Source: Bacteroidales bacterium (GTDB lineage Bacteria > Bacteroidota > Bacteroidia > Bacteroidales > JAAUTT01). Taken from it: a DNA stretch of 8,316 nucleotides. The position numbers were made by a program, and so were the translations under genes. Shown one piece after another: positions 1 through 7,432 of the stretch; the stretch's first letter is position 1; the number at the start of each line of letters is the position of its first letter. The notes beneath the pieces are model-generated. The model worked only from the letters and a program-made list of their open reading frames with translations. It was not told the origin of the DNA and searched no databases. The stretch lies in the NCBI GenBank assembly GCA_012031335.1, contig JAAUTT010000158.1, forward strand, positions 1 to 8,316, read 5' to 3'.

Positions 1-320
1 ATAGGATTGCAGTCGCCTCAGCAACCTGCCGACAAGATCATCGGTATCTGGTCGAACGAAGATGGCTCAGTTCAAAATGAGATTTACAAGAAGGGTTCGG
101 TTTATGAGGCCAAAATCAACAAAGCCATTGAATTTACCGGCACCGTAACCATGTACAAGCTTACTTATGCCGACAAGAAATGGAAAGGCAAAGCTTTTCA
201 ACCCAAAAAGGGTTATACAGCCAATGTAACGCTTCGTTACTGGACGATAACACTCTTTTGATAACTGCATCAAAGGCTGGTATCACCAAAACCAAAACCT
301 GGAAACGGGTAAACCCATAA
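1..320 (+). CDS. DUF2147-like small secreted protein, 5'-partial, one frameshift
   Basis: The gene runs in from upstream. The first codons (I-G-L-Q-S-P) are open with no credible start, so the signal peptide is probably outside the window. The visible part opens with KIIGIWSNEDG and EIYKKGSVYEAKI, which resemble the start of DUF2147 domains (IxGxW...DG...IYKKG.xY.gKI). It ends with KTKTWKRVNP, like the family's closing T-x-T-W-x-R strand. Frame 1 stops early at 259-261 after TLRYWTITLF. One extra base near 239-241 (ACTGG to ACCTGG) gives TLRYLDDNTLLITASKAG and an in-frame TAA at 318-320, so I join the frames. It is somewhat shorter than the usual DUF2147 core. The family is periplasmic or secreted and its function is unknown. 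The stop lies 4 bases before the TolC-type gene, so co-transcription is possible. The family assignment is from memory of the motifs and is moderately sure. Confidence 0.6.
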
Positions 321-324
321 GCAC

Positions 325-1638
325 ATGAAATCCGTTTTGACAATTCTTTTATTTTTACTGGTTATGTCTTCCGAGGCGCAGCAGGTTTTCCGGTCGCTCG
401 ATGAGGTGCAGCAGTTTGCAGCAATTCACAATACCGAAATCCTGAATGCTGCCCGGAAGACCTTGGTAGCAGGGAACGATCTGAGTGCCGCCAGGGGAAC
501 CTTGCTTCCGCAGATAAACGGTTCGGCTGCTTTCCAGGATAATCTCCGGTTATCAACAACCCTTATCCCTGCCGAAATTTTTGGCGGCCCTGCCGGCACC
601 TATTCCGAAGTGCAGTTCGGACAGAAATATAATTACAATGCATTCCTTACGGGAAGTTTGGATATTGTGAACGTGGGTTCCTGGTTCCGGATCCGCAGTA
701 GCAAAATTGAGGAACAAATTGCCCAGGCTTCGGAGTTACAGGTGAAACAACTGATAAGCGAGCAGATTGCCGCAGCGTATTATATGACGCTACTCTCCGC
801 CGAAGCCTGCCATTTGGCCCAGCTCAGCAAACAAACATCCGACAGCCTTCTACAAAGCGTTACCGAAAACGCCAGAACGGCCTGGTGGACGAAATTACCC
901 TGAACAACCTGAAAATAAATAACAGGCTTTTGGACGACAACCTGCGCAACAACCAAACTATTTTCAACCAGAATCTGGGTGCTTTAAAACTGTTGATGGG
1001 TGTTTCCATGGGCGATTCCATTGTGCTGAAGGAACAATTCAGTCGCGCCGATGACGATTTTTCTCCAGCCCTGAGCCATCTGACTGTGTCGCCAGAGGTA
1101 AGCATCGCACAATTCCGGATGGAGCAAGCCGCCTTATCGGTAAAAAAGCAGTGTTGCCAGTTTTACACCCCGGCTTTCGGCGGTGGGTAGCATGGGGTAT
1201 CAGCAGTTTAATCAGGAGTTCGAGCCATCGTTTACCAATCCTTCATGGAAGCCGGTGCAATATGTCGGCCTTCGTCTCGATATTCCTGTGTTCAGCGGTT
1301 TCGCCCGCTCCAATGCGGTAAAAAATGCCCGCCTCAACCTCCATACCATGCAAAGCAGTTTTGCTTATGTCGAATCAAAGGCTGCGCAGGACGATAAAAA
1401 CCTTCTTGCAGAATTCTATGCAAATAAGGAAAAGGCCGGTAATGCCGCTGAGATCCGTGACCTGTATCTTTCGAACTATACCCTGGCAGGGCAGCGTTAC
1501 CGCGAAGGGGTAAGCAATACCGACCAGTATCTCCAGGCCTTTACCGATTACCTTTCAGGGCAAAGCCGCTACATCGCTGCGGTGGCCGATTATTATGTAA
1601 GCAAAGCAAAAATTCAGAACCGTATTCATTCAAAATAA
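325..1638 (+). CDS. TolC-type outer membrane efflux channel, two frameshifts
   Basis: This is the outer-membrane exit duct of the tripartite pump. ATG at 325 begins a signal peptide (MKSVLTILLFLLVMSSEA, cut before QQ), followed by SLDEVQQFAAIHN, a typical first helix of OEP proteins. The coding frame breaks twice. Near 876-878 one missing A turns ENARNGLVDEITLNN into a dead end; R-x-G-L-V-D-E-I-x-L-N is the characteristic TolC helix motif. In the A-run at 1142-1147 one extra A breaks VKSSVASFTPRLSAVGSMGYQQF, the strand entering the second repeat. Later segments show the family's GLRLDIPVFSGFARSNAVKNAR and YREGVSNTDQYLQAFTDYL. Repaired length is about 437 residues, normal for the family. The stop at 1636-1638 is one base before the adaptor gene. 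Both breaks are single-base and near homopolymers, and all motifs survive, so I treat the gene as intact in life. Substrate is unknown. Confidence 0.88.
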
Positions 1639-1639
1639 T

Positions 1640-2727
1640 ATGAACCGTAGTTTTTTATTCTATATCACTTTAATACTTCTCCTAAGCGCCTGTAACCGTC
1701 AGCAGGGAATTAGCCCCCAACGCAAAAACATTGTGGAGTCGGTTTACGCCTCGGGAGAAGTGATCCCTGCTGGTCAGTATTTCGTAAATTCCATGGTCGA
1801 CGGTTACCTTAGCCAAAAATTCGTGAACGAAGGTGACCAGGTAAACAAGGGGGAACACCTTTTCCGCATCAGCAGTGAGCACACGGAAGCGCAACTCAAA
1901 AATTCGCTCGACAACCTCTCGGTGGCAACCCGCAATTATTCGGAAAACTCGGCAGTGTTAGGCCCTTTTTATGCCCAGCTCGAAACCGCCAAAGCAAAGC
2001 AGAAAACCGACTCGCTGAATGCGGAACGTTACCGGAAACTCAGAGCCACAGGAGCGGTATCACAGATGGAGTTCGAACAGATGACTATTGCCTGGCAAAA
2101 CAGCAAAGCGCAGGTGCTATCGCTCGAAGACAATATCCGAAGTACCCGGAACGAGCTTTTCCGGCAGTTATCGGGAGCGCAGAGTGCAGTGGCCTCGTCC
2201 ATGGAGGCAAAAGGCAATTATTTGCTCTCGAGCGAAATTGACGGCCAGGTGTATAACATCTATAAAGTGCCTGGTGAACTTGTAAAACGGGGCGATTTGC
2301 TTGCCATGCTGGGAAAGCCCGATTCGATGATTATCCGGTTGAATATCCAGGACGAGGACATTTCGCGCATAGCCCTCAACCAGGAGGTGCTGGTGGAACT
2401 CAATACCCATCCCGGCCGGATTCTTAAGGCACGGGTATCGAAAATACTGCCGGCTTTCGATACGCAGGATCAATCGTTCAAAATTGAAGCTGTTTTACCG
2501 ATGCTCCACCCCGAATATTTGCCGGAACACAAGTGGTTGCCAACATTGTAATCTCTACCCGTAAAAACACGCTGGTGATTCCCAAAAGCTACCTGAACAG
2601 CAACGGCGAAGTGATCCTCAAAAAGAAACGTGAAGTAAGGAAAATCAAACGGGGCATTGAAGATACCGAAATGGTGGAAGTACTGGGTGGCCTGCACGAA
2701 GGTGATATACTTATCAAACAAAAGTAA
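1640..2727 (+). CDS. HlyD/MacA-type periplasmic adaptor lipoprotein, one frameshift
   Basis: This is the membrane-fusion (adaptor) subunit that links the inner-membrane ABC transporter to the TolC duct. ATG at 1640 opens a lipoprotein signal with lipobox LSAC (Cys18), so the protein should be lipid-anchored. Residues about 35-78 (SGEVIPAGQYFV...VDGYLSQKFVNEGDQVNKGE) form the first half of the biotinyl-lipoyl domain. A helical hairpin rich in K, Q, E and A spans about 80-190. The second lipoyl half follows (SEIDGQVYNIYKVPGELVKRGD), then beta-barrel and membrane-proximal domains ending in LVIPKSYL and EVLGGLHEGDILI. The frame is lost at the TTT at 2518-2520. One added T changes YLPEHKW to YFAGTQVVANIVIST, the expected G-x-x-V-x-A-x-I strand. 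Repaired length is about 362 residues, normal for MacA-like proteins. TolC precedes it by one base and the permease follows by one base. Confidence 0.88.
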
Positions 2728-2728
2728 C

Positions 2729-3973
2729 ATGAGCCTGAAAGTAAATATCGACATAGCCCGCAACAACATGCAAAGCCGTATGAAGCAGACTGTGGTGGCT
2801 ACATTGGGCGTTACCTTCGGAATCGGGATGTTTATTTTTGTAAACAGCCTGATCTCAGGTACCAACGATTTCCAGGAGAAAATGACCCTGGGATCCACGC
2901 CACATGTTCGCATTTTCAGCGAGAATCGTGAACCCGGAGAATCGCTTACACAGCGTTTCTTTGGTAAAGATTCCCATGCCATAGTACACAACGAGAAAAC
3001 CATTCCTGCAGATGTTAACCTGAAAAATCCCTACAAAATAGTGGATATCGTTCGGAAAGATCCACAGGTTGCCGCCATTACCCCCCAGGTTACCGCCAAT
3101 GTTTTTTACACAAGCAATGCGGTTCAGGTAAACGGAACCATTTTGGGGGTCGATATCCGCGAGGAAGATAAGATGTTCGACATTGCCGGAACCATGAAGG
3201 AAGGCAGTATCGACAACCTGCTGAAGAACCCCGATGGTTTGCTCATCGGCATTGGTGTTGCCCGAAAACTCAATATCCGGATGAACGACAACCTTACCGT
3301 TACCACTGCCAGCGGGGTGTTGCGGGTGATGAAGGTGGTGGGTATTTTCGAAACCACCATTGCATCGGTCGATAAATCGAAAGCGTATTCCAATATCTCT
3401 ACTGCCCAAAAACTGCAAAAACAGGGAGCGGATTACATCACCGATATCAAAATAAACCTGAAGGACAAAGAAAAAGCTCCTGCTTTTGCCCACAGGTACA
3501 GCAACCTGACGGGTTATACAGCCGAGGACTGGAAATCGGCCAACCAGCAGGTTACTGTGGGGTTTATCATCCGCAACTACATAGCCAATTCTGTGGTGTT
3601 TACCATTTTGCTGGTGGCGGGGTTCGGCATTTACAATATCCTCAATATGACCATTTATGAAAAGATGAAGGACATTGCCATCCTGAAGGCTACCGGATTT
3701 TCGGGGAAAGACATTACCCAGGTTTTTATATCGCAGGCATTGTTTATTGGCTTTTTCGGAGGATTAATCGGTTTGCTGCTGGGATTTGCCATTTCCTGGC
3801 TGATAGGCTCTGTTCCCCTCAATTTGGCCAATGTGAAGACGTTGCCCATGAATTTCAAACCAGTCCACTATACCACCGGGTTTATGTTCGGACTGGTCAT
3901 ATCATTTCTCTCAGGGTGGCTTCCGGCACGCAAGGCAGCCCGCATCGACCCGGTTCAGATAATCAGAGGATAA
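2729..3973 (+). CDS. MacB/LolC-type ABC transporter permease (FtsX family)
   Basis: This is the inner-membrane permease of the efflux ABC transporter, with no fused ATPase domain. The open frame extends up to 2657, but ATG at 2729 is chosen because it gives MSLKVNIDIARNNMQSRMKQT, the usual short amphipathic start of MacB/LolC permeases, and lies one base after the adaptor stop. The protein has 414 residues. TM1 is at about 20-44. A large periplasmic MacB_PCD-type domain spans about 45-280. TM2 (about 287-308, SVVFTILLVAGFGIYNILNM), TM3 (about 335-360) and TM4 (about 380-400) make up the FtsX domain. The cytoplasmic coupling stretch EKMKDIAILKATGFSGKDI lies after TM2, and the C-terminus PARKAARIDPVQIIRG is the classic family ending. 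It is one of the few long genes here with no frame break. The split permease and ATPase arrangement fits LolCDE or MacB-like systems; neighbouring tolC- and hlyD-type genes favour efflux over lipoprotein release. Substrate cannot be told. Confidence 0.93.
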   Translation: MSLKVNIDIARNNMQSRMKQTVVATLGVTFGIGMFIFVNSLISGTNDFQEKMTLGSTPHVRIFSENREPGESLTQRFFGKDSHAIVHNEKTIPADVNLKNPYKIVDIVRKDPQVAAITPQVTANVFYTSNAVQVNGTILGVDIREEDKMFDIAGTMKEGSIDNLLKNPDGLLIGIGVARKLNIRMNDNLTVTTASGVLRVMKVVGIFETTIASVDKSKAYSNISTAQKLQKQGADYITDIKINLKDKEKAPAFAHRYSNLTGYTAEDWKSANQQVTVGFIIRNYIANSVVFTILLVAGFGIYNILNMTIYEKMKDIAILKATGFSGKDITQVFISQALFIGFFGGLIGLLLGFAISWLIGSVPLNLANVKTLPMNFKPVHYTTGFMFGLVISFLSGWLPARKAARIDPVQIIRG

Positions 3974-3975
3974 CC

Positions 3976-4651
3976 ATGGAAAACTTCATTTTACAAACAG
4001 AAAATATCAACAAGCACTTTTATCTGCCTGAGCCTTTTCAGGTGTTGAAAGGAGTATCGTTTGCCGTGAAAAAGGCGAGTTCCTGTCGCTCATCGGTAAA
4101 TCGGGAAGCGGGAAATCGACCCTGCTGTATGTGCTCTCCACCATGGATACCGATTACCAGGGAAAGCTCATGATCAAAGGTGAGCAGCTAACCGGGAAAA
4201 AGCAGAACGAGTTGGCAGCCTTCCGGAATGCGCATATCGGTTTTGTGTTCCAGTTTCACTTTTTGCTGCCCGATTTCACCTGCCTGAAAAATGTGATGCT
4301 TCCGGCTCTCAAGCTGGGCAAACTCAGTCCGGAGGAAATAGAACACCTTGCATACGAAAAGCTGAGGATCCTGGGAGTTCATGATCAGGCGCTGAAGAGC
4401 GCCAGCAAGATCTCGGGCGGACAGCAGCAACGGGTGCTATCGCGCGGGCGCTTATCAACAATCCGGCAGTGATCATGGGCGACGAACCCACAGGCAACCT
4501 CGACAGCAAAAATACCCGGGTGGTGTTCGATATTTTCCGGCAACTCACACAGGAATTCAACCAAACAATTATCTGCGTAACACACGATCCCGATTTTGCC
4601 GGTCGTACCGACAGAATTATTGAAATGGCAGATGGAGAAATTGTAAATTGA
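3976..4651 (+). CDS. LolD/MacB-type ABC transporter ATP-binding protein, two frameshifts
   Basis: This cytoplasmic ATPase drives the preceding permease. ATG at 3976 follows the permease stop by two bases and gives MENFILQTENINKHFYLPEP. Frame 1 is lost in the A-run at 4069-4073; one more A restores VKKGEFLSLIGKSGSGKSTL. The next frame is lost at 4434-4436; one more G restores QQQRVAIARALINNPAVI. The repaired protein has 225 residues, the normal LolD/MacB length. It carries Walker A GKSGSGKST (41-49), Q-loop FVFQFHFLLPDF (90-101), signature SGGQQ (147-151), Walker B VIMGDE (166-171) with D-loop GNLD, and H-loop His204 in VTHD. All catalytic residues are present, so the enzyme should be active if the two indels are errors. 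As written in the DNA, the gene would give only fragments: one piece without Walker A and another with only Walker B. The stop TGA at 4649-4651 ends the operon. Confidence 0.9.
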
Positions 4652-4663
4652 AAAAGACACACG

Positions 4664-4699
4664 ATGAGTAATGTATTAAAAGCTGAAATGACCCCCTAA
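4664..4699 (+). other. Tiny 11-codon ORF running into the repeat element
   Basis: ATG at 4664, 12 bases after the ATPase stop, reads MSNVLKAEMTP and then stops at a TAA that lies within the repeat beginning at 4691. If the repeat is removed between the two GAAATG copies (4685-4690 and 4823-4828), the same frame continues as MSNVLKAEMEVNND and stops at 4842-4844. It may be the stump of a small or lost gene cut by the insertion, or chance. There is no recognisable domain and no evidence that it is translated. Confidence 0.2.
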
Positions 4700-4816
4700 A
4701 TCCCCCATATGGGGACTTTGACGCTTCGCTCATAGTTAATTGCTAAACTGCAAGACAAGGCAAATCTCTAGGTTAGTAGCATAAGTCCCCCGTTTCGGGG
4801 GATTTAGGGGGGTTAG
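4691..4816. repeat. MITE-like palindromic intergenic element with nested hairpins
   Basis: The left arm (4691-4718) reads ACCCCCTAAATCCCCC, then ATAT, GGGG and ACTT. The right arm (4783-4816) is its inverted counterpart: AAGT, CCCCC, GTTTC, GGGGG, ATTTA, GGGGGG, TTAG. The arms can pair with each other over about 25 bases. Each arm also folds on itself; the right arm holds TCCCCCG-TTT-CGGGGGA, a 7-bp stem. The core (about 4719-4782) has no ORF of note. GAAATG stands immediately before the left arm (4685-4690) and again at 4823-4828, a possible 6-bp target duplication, although the right copy is about 10 bases outside the paired arm. Similar CCCCCTAAATCCCCC motifs are, to my knowledge, dispersed in Bacteroidota genomes. 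With no transposase present, movement would have to be in trans. The G/C-rich stems may also slow transcription leaving the efflux operon. Confidence 0.65.
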
Positions 4817-4880
4817 TAGATAGAAATGGAAGTAAACAACGATTGAAAAATGTCTGTTTCGAAAAATTATAACACGTATT

Positions 4881-5010
4881 GAGCGCCGCAGGTGCGGCAT
4901 CTTTGTAGCCTGGGGTGAAGCGAAGCGGAACCCCAGGATTAAATTTAATATAAAATTTTGGCGGCGCGTAAATTCGTTGAACAATGCGATTCGCTTTACA
5001 TCGCCGCAAC
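4881..5010. repeat. Intergenic repeat block of stacked hairpins
   Basis: Three dyads follow one another. First, GCCGCA (4885-4890) pairs with TGCGGC (4893-4898) across a two-base gap. Second, CCTGGGGT (4909-4916) pairs perfectly with ACCCCAGG (4930-4937) around the loop GAAGCGAAGCGGA. Third, GCGGCG and GTAAA (4961-4972) pair with TTTAC and CGCCGC (4995-5007), with a small bulge. The middle hairpin resembles a dispersed repeat I recall from many Bacteroidota and planctomycete intergenic regions, but I cannot verify this here. No protein fits, and open frames across it are best seen as spurious. It sits 35 bases upstream of the PagL-like gene, so it could act as a mobile REP-like unit, a structured leader RNA or a transcription attenuator. 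Which of these applies cannot be told from sequence alone. Confidence 0.6.
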
Positions 5011-5044
5011 AGGTAAGCTTTTAATTAATAAAAAATAAATCAGT

Positions 5045-5750
5045 ATGAACAAAACAACAATTGTTCTTCTTGTGCTTATTGCTTTAGCACCATCGGCCAA
5101 CGCTCAGTATCCTACGGCGAAAAATGGTACCAGAACCCCTTTGGGCTTTGAACCCCTTAAACTCCATGCCGGAGAAGGTTTTTTATTTCCTGCCGTTGCT
5201 GCAGGATTACTCTGGTGGTTAACGCCAACCGATTCTACACTTAACAACCGTTTTTTCAATTTATAACGAAAACGGTTATTCCTGGGGATACAAGTACCCT
5301 TACACACAGCTTTACCAGAGCAGTACCGGATTTACTTTCCGGGTACGCAGGTGGATGTCGGTGGGTAGCGAACTCGACTTTTATTTCCCTTCCGATGCCT
5401 ATAACAGCACTGTGGGTATTGCTATCCGCCCTTTTGCACGCTTTTATCCTGTAAATAATAATAAGCTGAAACTTTACTTCGAATCGGGCGGTGGAATGAT
5501 CTATTTCGTGGAGAATTTTCCCAAACCTACATTCTGGGATTCGCGACTGGGAACCTATTGGAACGGTACCACCAAATACGGCATTGGCGGTGAAATCAAA
5601 ATCGACACTAATACCTGGCTGATGCTGGGCATACGACATGTGCATGTTTCCAATGGAAATAAAAAAGGCGTTGACCGTAATCCCTCGCACGACAGCAACG
5701 GGATTTTCATCGGGTTCTCTCGAAACTTAAAACGTTCCCGGAATGGTTAA
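5045..5750 (+). CDS. PagL-like acyloxyacyl hydrolase (outer membrane barrel), one frameshift
   Basis: ATG at 5045 follows an AT-rich leader and starts a Sec signal peptide (MNKTTIVLLVLIALAPSANA, cut before QYP). The frame breaks in the T-run 5251-5256. Removing one T joins DSTLNNRF to SIYNENGYSWGYKYPYTQLY and on to TAA at 5748-5750, giving about 234 residues. The rest alternates like a beta-barrel (RRWMSVGSELDFYFP, LKLYFESGGGMIYF). Near the end is GIRHVHVSNGN followed by RNPSHDSNGIFIGFSR. The H-x-S pair (His200, Ser202 in the repaired protein) matches the catalytic His and Ser of lipid A 3-O-deacylase PagL, and the N-P-x-x-D-S-x-G-x-x-x-G-x-S strand is typical of Bacteroidota acyloxyacyl hydrolases. 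The PagL catalytic Glu may be replaced by Asp in this strand. The likely role is removal of an ester-linked acyl chain from lipid A at the outer membrane. Activity is inferred. It overlaps the next gene by 8 bases. Confidence 0.75.
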
Positions 5751-6549
5751 GAAAAGTTTTCTTTTACTGGCATTTGCAGTGAATTCTTATATCGGACAGG
5801 CCCAGGAAACCTCTACCAAAAGCTGGTCGGAGATCCATCAGGAAGAAGTAGTTATTTTAAAAGAGTTGAAAAGCAAATTAACTCTGGGGGTTGGCTTTGG
5901 CCGCTGGCAGATGTTTTCGCACGCCCGTGCCGACAGTACCGGATTATTGGACATCAGTGATTATCACCGTATGCTGAACCTTAACATGGGATACTACATC
6001 CGTGAGAATACCGCCATAACATGGTCATTATCGATGTTGATCATCCCCAAGGAAAAGAAAATAGACAGCCTGTCGTGGACTCCCGGTACGGGACTTGGCG
6101 GAATACGCGCGAAAGCGCATGGCAAAGGGGGAATTGCGATACCGTTAAACCTGGGAGTCCGACGCAGCTTTCTTACAGGATTTACCCGACCCTATATTTC
6201 TGGAGGTTTAGGATTAACATATATGTATATTGGCGAGGGATCGGCCATAGTAATAGGTGGCGACCGTGACAAAGACATCCACAAAGAAAGCCGTATTATC
6301 CCTTCATGGAACATCGCGGCAGGTGTCCAACACCGCATAGGAAGAGCAGTAAGACTAAACCTTGGCCTTGACATTTACGGGTCGGCCCCGTTAAGCTCCG
6401 AAATAGGATCAATCAAACAATTCAGCGGGTGGTACCTGTCGGGAGGGTTGCAATTTATTTTAAATCCCGGTAAAGATGAGGACATTCTGTTTGTGTTGGG
6501 CTATGGCCTTGATTTCCCTGTCAGGATTTTCCCAGCAAAGCCCGTTTGA
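5743..6549 (+). CDS. Outer membrane beta-barrel protein of unknown function
   Basis: ATG at 5743 overlaps the stop of the PagL-like gene (ATGGTTAA), suggesting coupled translation. The protein has a signal peptide (MVKKSFLLLAFAVNSYIGQA, cut before QE) followed by a short helical linker (SWSEIHQEEVVILKELKSKL). Amphipathic beta strands rich in Gly and aromatics follow (LTLGVGFGRWQMFSHA, LNLNMGYYIRENTAITWSL, FTRPYISGGLGLTYMYIG, YLSGGLQFILNP). I do not recognise a named family. As written, the frame runs to 6549 and overlaps the next gene by 74 bases, with a last stretch (KDEDILFVLGYGLDF...) that looks like the next gene's signal region read out of frame. One added C in the CCC at 6466-6468 would end the protein at TAA 6471-6473 as GGLQFILNPR. 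That gives 243 residues and a natural barrel terminus three bases before the next ATG. Confidence 0.7.
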   Translation: MVKKSFLLLAFAVNSYIGQAQETSTKSWSEIHQEEVVILKELKSKLTLGVGFGRWQMFSHARADSTGLLDISDYHRMLNLNMGYYIRENTAITWSLSMLIIPKEKKIDSLSWTPGTGLGGIRAKAHGKGGIAIPLNLGVRRSFLTGFTRPYISGGLGLTYMYIGEGSAIVIGGDRDKDIHKESRIIPSWNIAAGVQHRIGRAVRLNLGLDIYGSAPLSSEIGSIKQFSGWYLSGGLQFILNPGKDEDILFVLGYGLDFPVRIFPAKPV

Positions 6550-7351
6550 AGTGTCGGCAAGAACGATTTCAGCAGGAAATGGAAATTCGTTCGGGAATTA
6601 TGAATTATCGCTGACTTACCCTGTTTTCAGAAAGGAGAAAACAATCGTTGCAGCCGGGATAATTACCGATTGGTACCGCAACAATCTATCAGGCGATTCA
6701 ATTGGGTTAAGAAATCTGTACCGTCTGTCTATCCCTTTAATGCTCCAGATTTCCCTGGGTGAGAAATATAAGCTGAATATTATTGCCGATCCATCGCTCA
6801 GCTCCGATTTTGAGGATATTTCAAGTAAAGATTTCCGGTACAATGCTGCCATCAGGCTGGCACGCAACAAAAAAACGGGCATGTTGTGGTCGGCAGGGAT
6901 TGGAATTTCGAAACAGTTTTTCGGGATCCAAGTAGTACCCTTTTATCAGGCAAACATACCCATAACCTCCAGGCTTTCGTTTTCGGGCGCCTTGCCCATG
7001 AAGCCCAGGCTCACTATTGAGATTTCTCCTGAAAAGCAGGTCGGTTTTGCAGTAGCAGCCAGTGCAGGCTCTTTCCGTTTATCGGCTGCAAAGGATGGGC
7101 AATATGCTGATATCAAACAAGGAGAGGCTTTCTTCTTTTATCAGCAAAAGCTTGCCGGGAATTTTCACCTTGGTATTAATGCAGGCCGTACATTCATCAA
7201 CCGCATCCGTGTATTCGGGAAAGATCAGAAAATACCATTACGGTTGTTTCTTTACGATTTTGGCCATGAGCGCACCCCATCCGCATCATGGAATAGCAAT
7301 GGGTGGTTAGTTCAGGCGCAGGTTGCTTATAAAATTCATTCTAATCTCTGA
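6476..7351 (+). CDS. DUF6268-type outer membrane beta-barrel protein
   Basis: ATG at 6476 starts a signal peptide (MRTFCLCWAMALISLSGFS, cut before QQSP). The protein of 291 residues then alternates strands and turns. The section LYRLSIPLMLQISLGEKYKLNIIADPSLSSDFEDI, the following R-x-N-A-A-I-R-L-A-R-x-K-K, and QFFGIQVVPFYQANIPITSRLSFSGALP recall the DUF6268 barrel family (IPL..Q.xL...W.L......SSD, FxP.xxxxWxI......G.LP). That identification is from memory. No frame break is seen. Function is unknown; family members are predicted outer-membrane barrels. It is the third outer-membrane gene in a row and is likely in one operon with the two before it. The gene ends at TGA 7349-7351 and faces the minus-strand glycosyltransferase stub. 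Confidence 0.72.
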   Translation: MRTFCLCWAMALISLSGFSQQSPFEVSARTISAGNGNSFGNYELSLTYPVFRKEKTIVAAGIITDWYRNNLSGDSIGLRNLYRLSIPLMLQISLGEKYKLNIIADPSLSSDFEDISSKDFRYNAAIRLARNKKTGMLWSAGIGISKQFFGIQVVPFYQANIPITSRLSFSGALPMKPRLTIEISPEKQVGFAVAASAGSFRLSAAKDGQYADIKQGEAFFFYQQKLAGNFHLGINAGRTFINRIRVFGKDQKIPLRLFLYDFGHERTPSASWNSNGWLVQAQVAYKIHSNL

Positions 7352-7358
7352 AAATGAA

Positions 7359-7375
7359 ACCAGGAATTTTCTGGT
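7359..7375. terminator. Weak hairpin between convergent genes, possible terminator
   Basis: ACCAG (7359-7363) pairs with CTGGT (7371-7375) and the stem may extend by two pairs (one G-U) over a three-base loop. It starts 8 bases after the DUF6268 stop. The sequence after it (AAATTATAATT) is AT-rich but has no clear T-run on the plus strand. It is suitably placed to end the plus-strand barrel operon, but the stem is short and the call is weak. Confidence 0.2.
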
Positions 7376-7432
7376 AAATTATAATTAATACACAATCAGA
7401 AATAAAAGGTTTATACCAGGTGCCAAAATAGA

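Noticed and set aside
2657..2728. Upstream extension of the permease by 24 codons
   Set aside because: This stretch is the out-of-frame end of the adaptor gene (EVLGGLHEGDILIKQK). Start at 2729 gives the family's normal N-terminus and one-base spacing.
2470..3003. Minus-strand ORF of 177 codons across the adaptor/permease junction
   Set aside because: It overlaps two well-supported genes on the other strand and has no recognisable motif or plausible start context.
2855..3493. Minus-strand ORF of 212 codons opposite the permease gene
   Set aside because: The plus strand here encodes a clear FtsX-type permease with all expected segments; the opposite frame shows no domain and is rich in G and N, like an antisense shadow.
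325..4651. Programmed ribosomal frameshifting in the efflux genes
   Set aside because: The breaks differ in direction and sequence, lack slippery heptamers with downstream structures, and also occur in unrelated genes of the window, so random indels are the simpler reading.
4898..4905. CATCTTTG as a Bacteroidota -7 promoter element (TAnnTTTG)
   Set aside because: The first base does not match, the only upstream TTG is at unsuitable spacing, and the site lies inside the hairpin repeat about 140 bases from the next start.
4736..5009. Two minus-strand ORFs (78 and 82 codons) with phrases such as LNPPKRGTY and GVPLRFTPGYKDAAPAAL
   Set aside because: They are read straight through the palindromic element and the hairpin repeat. 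Such phrases are familiar as spurious translations of dispersed repeats, and both frames are equally open.
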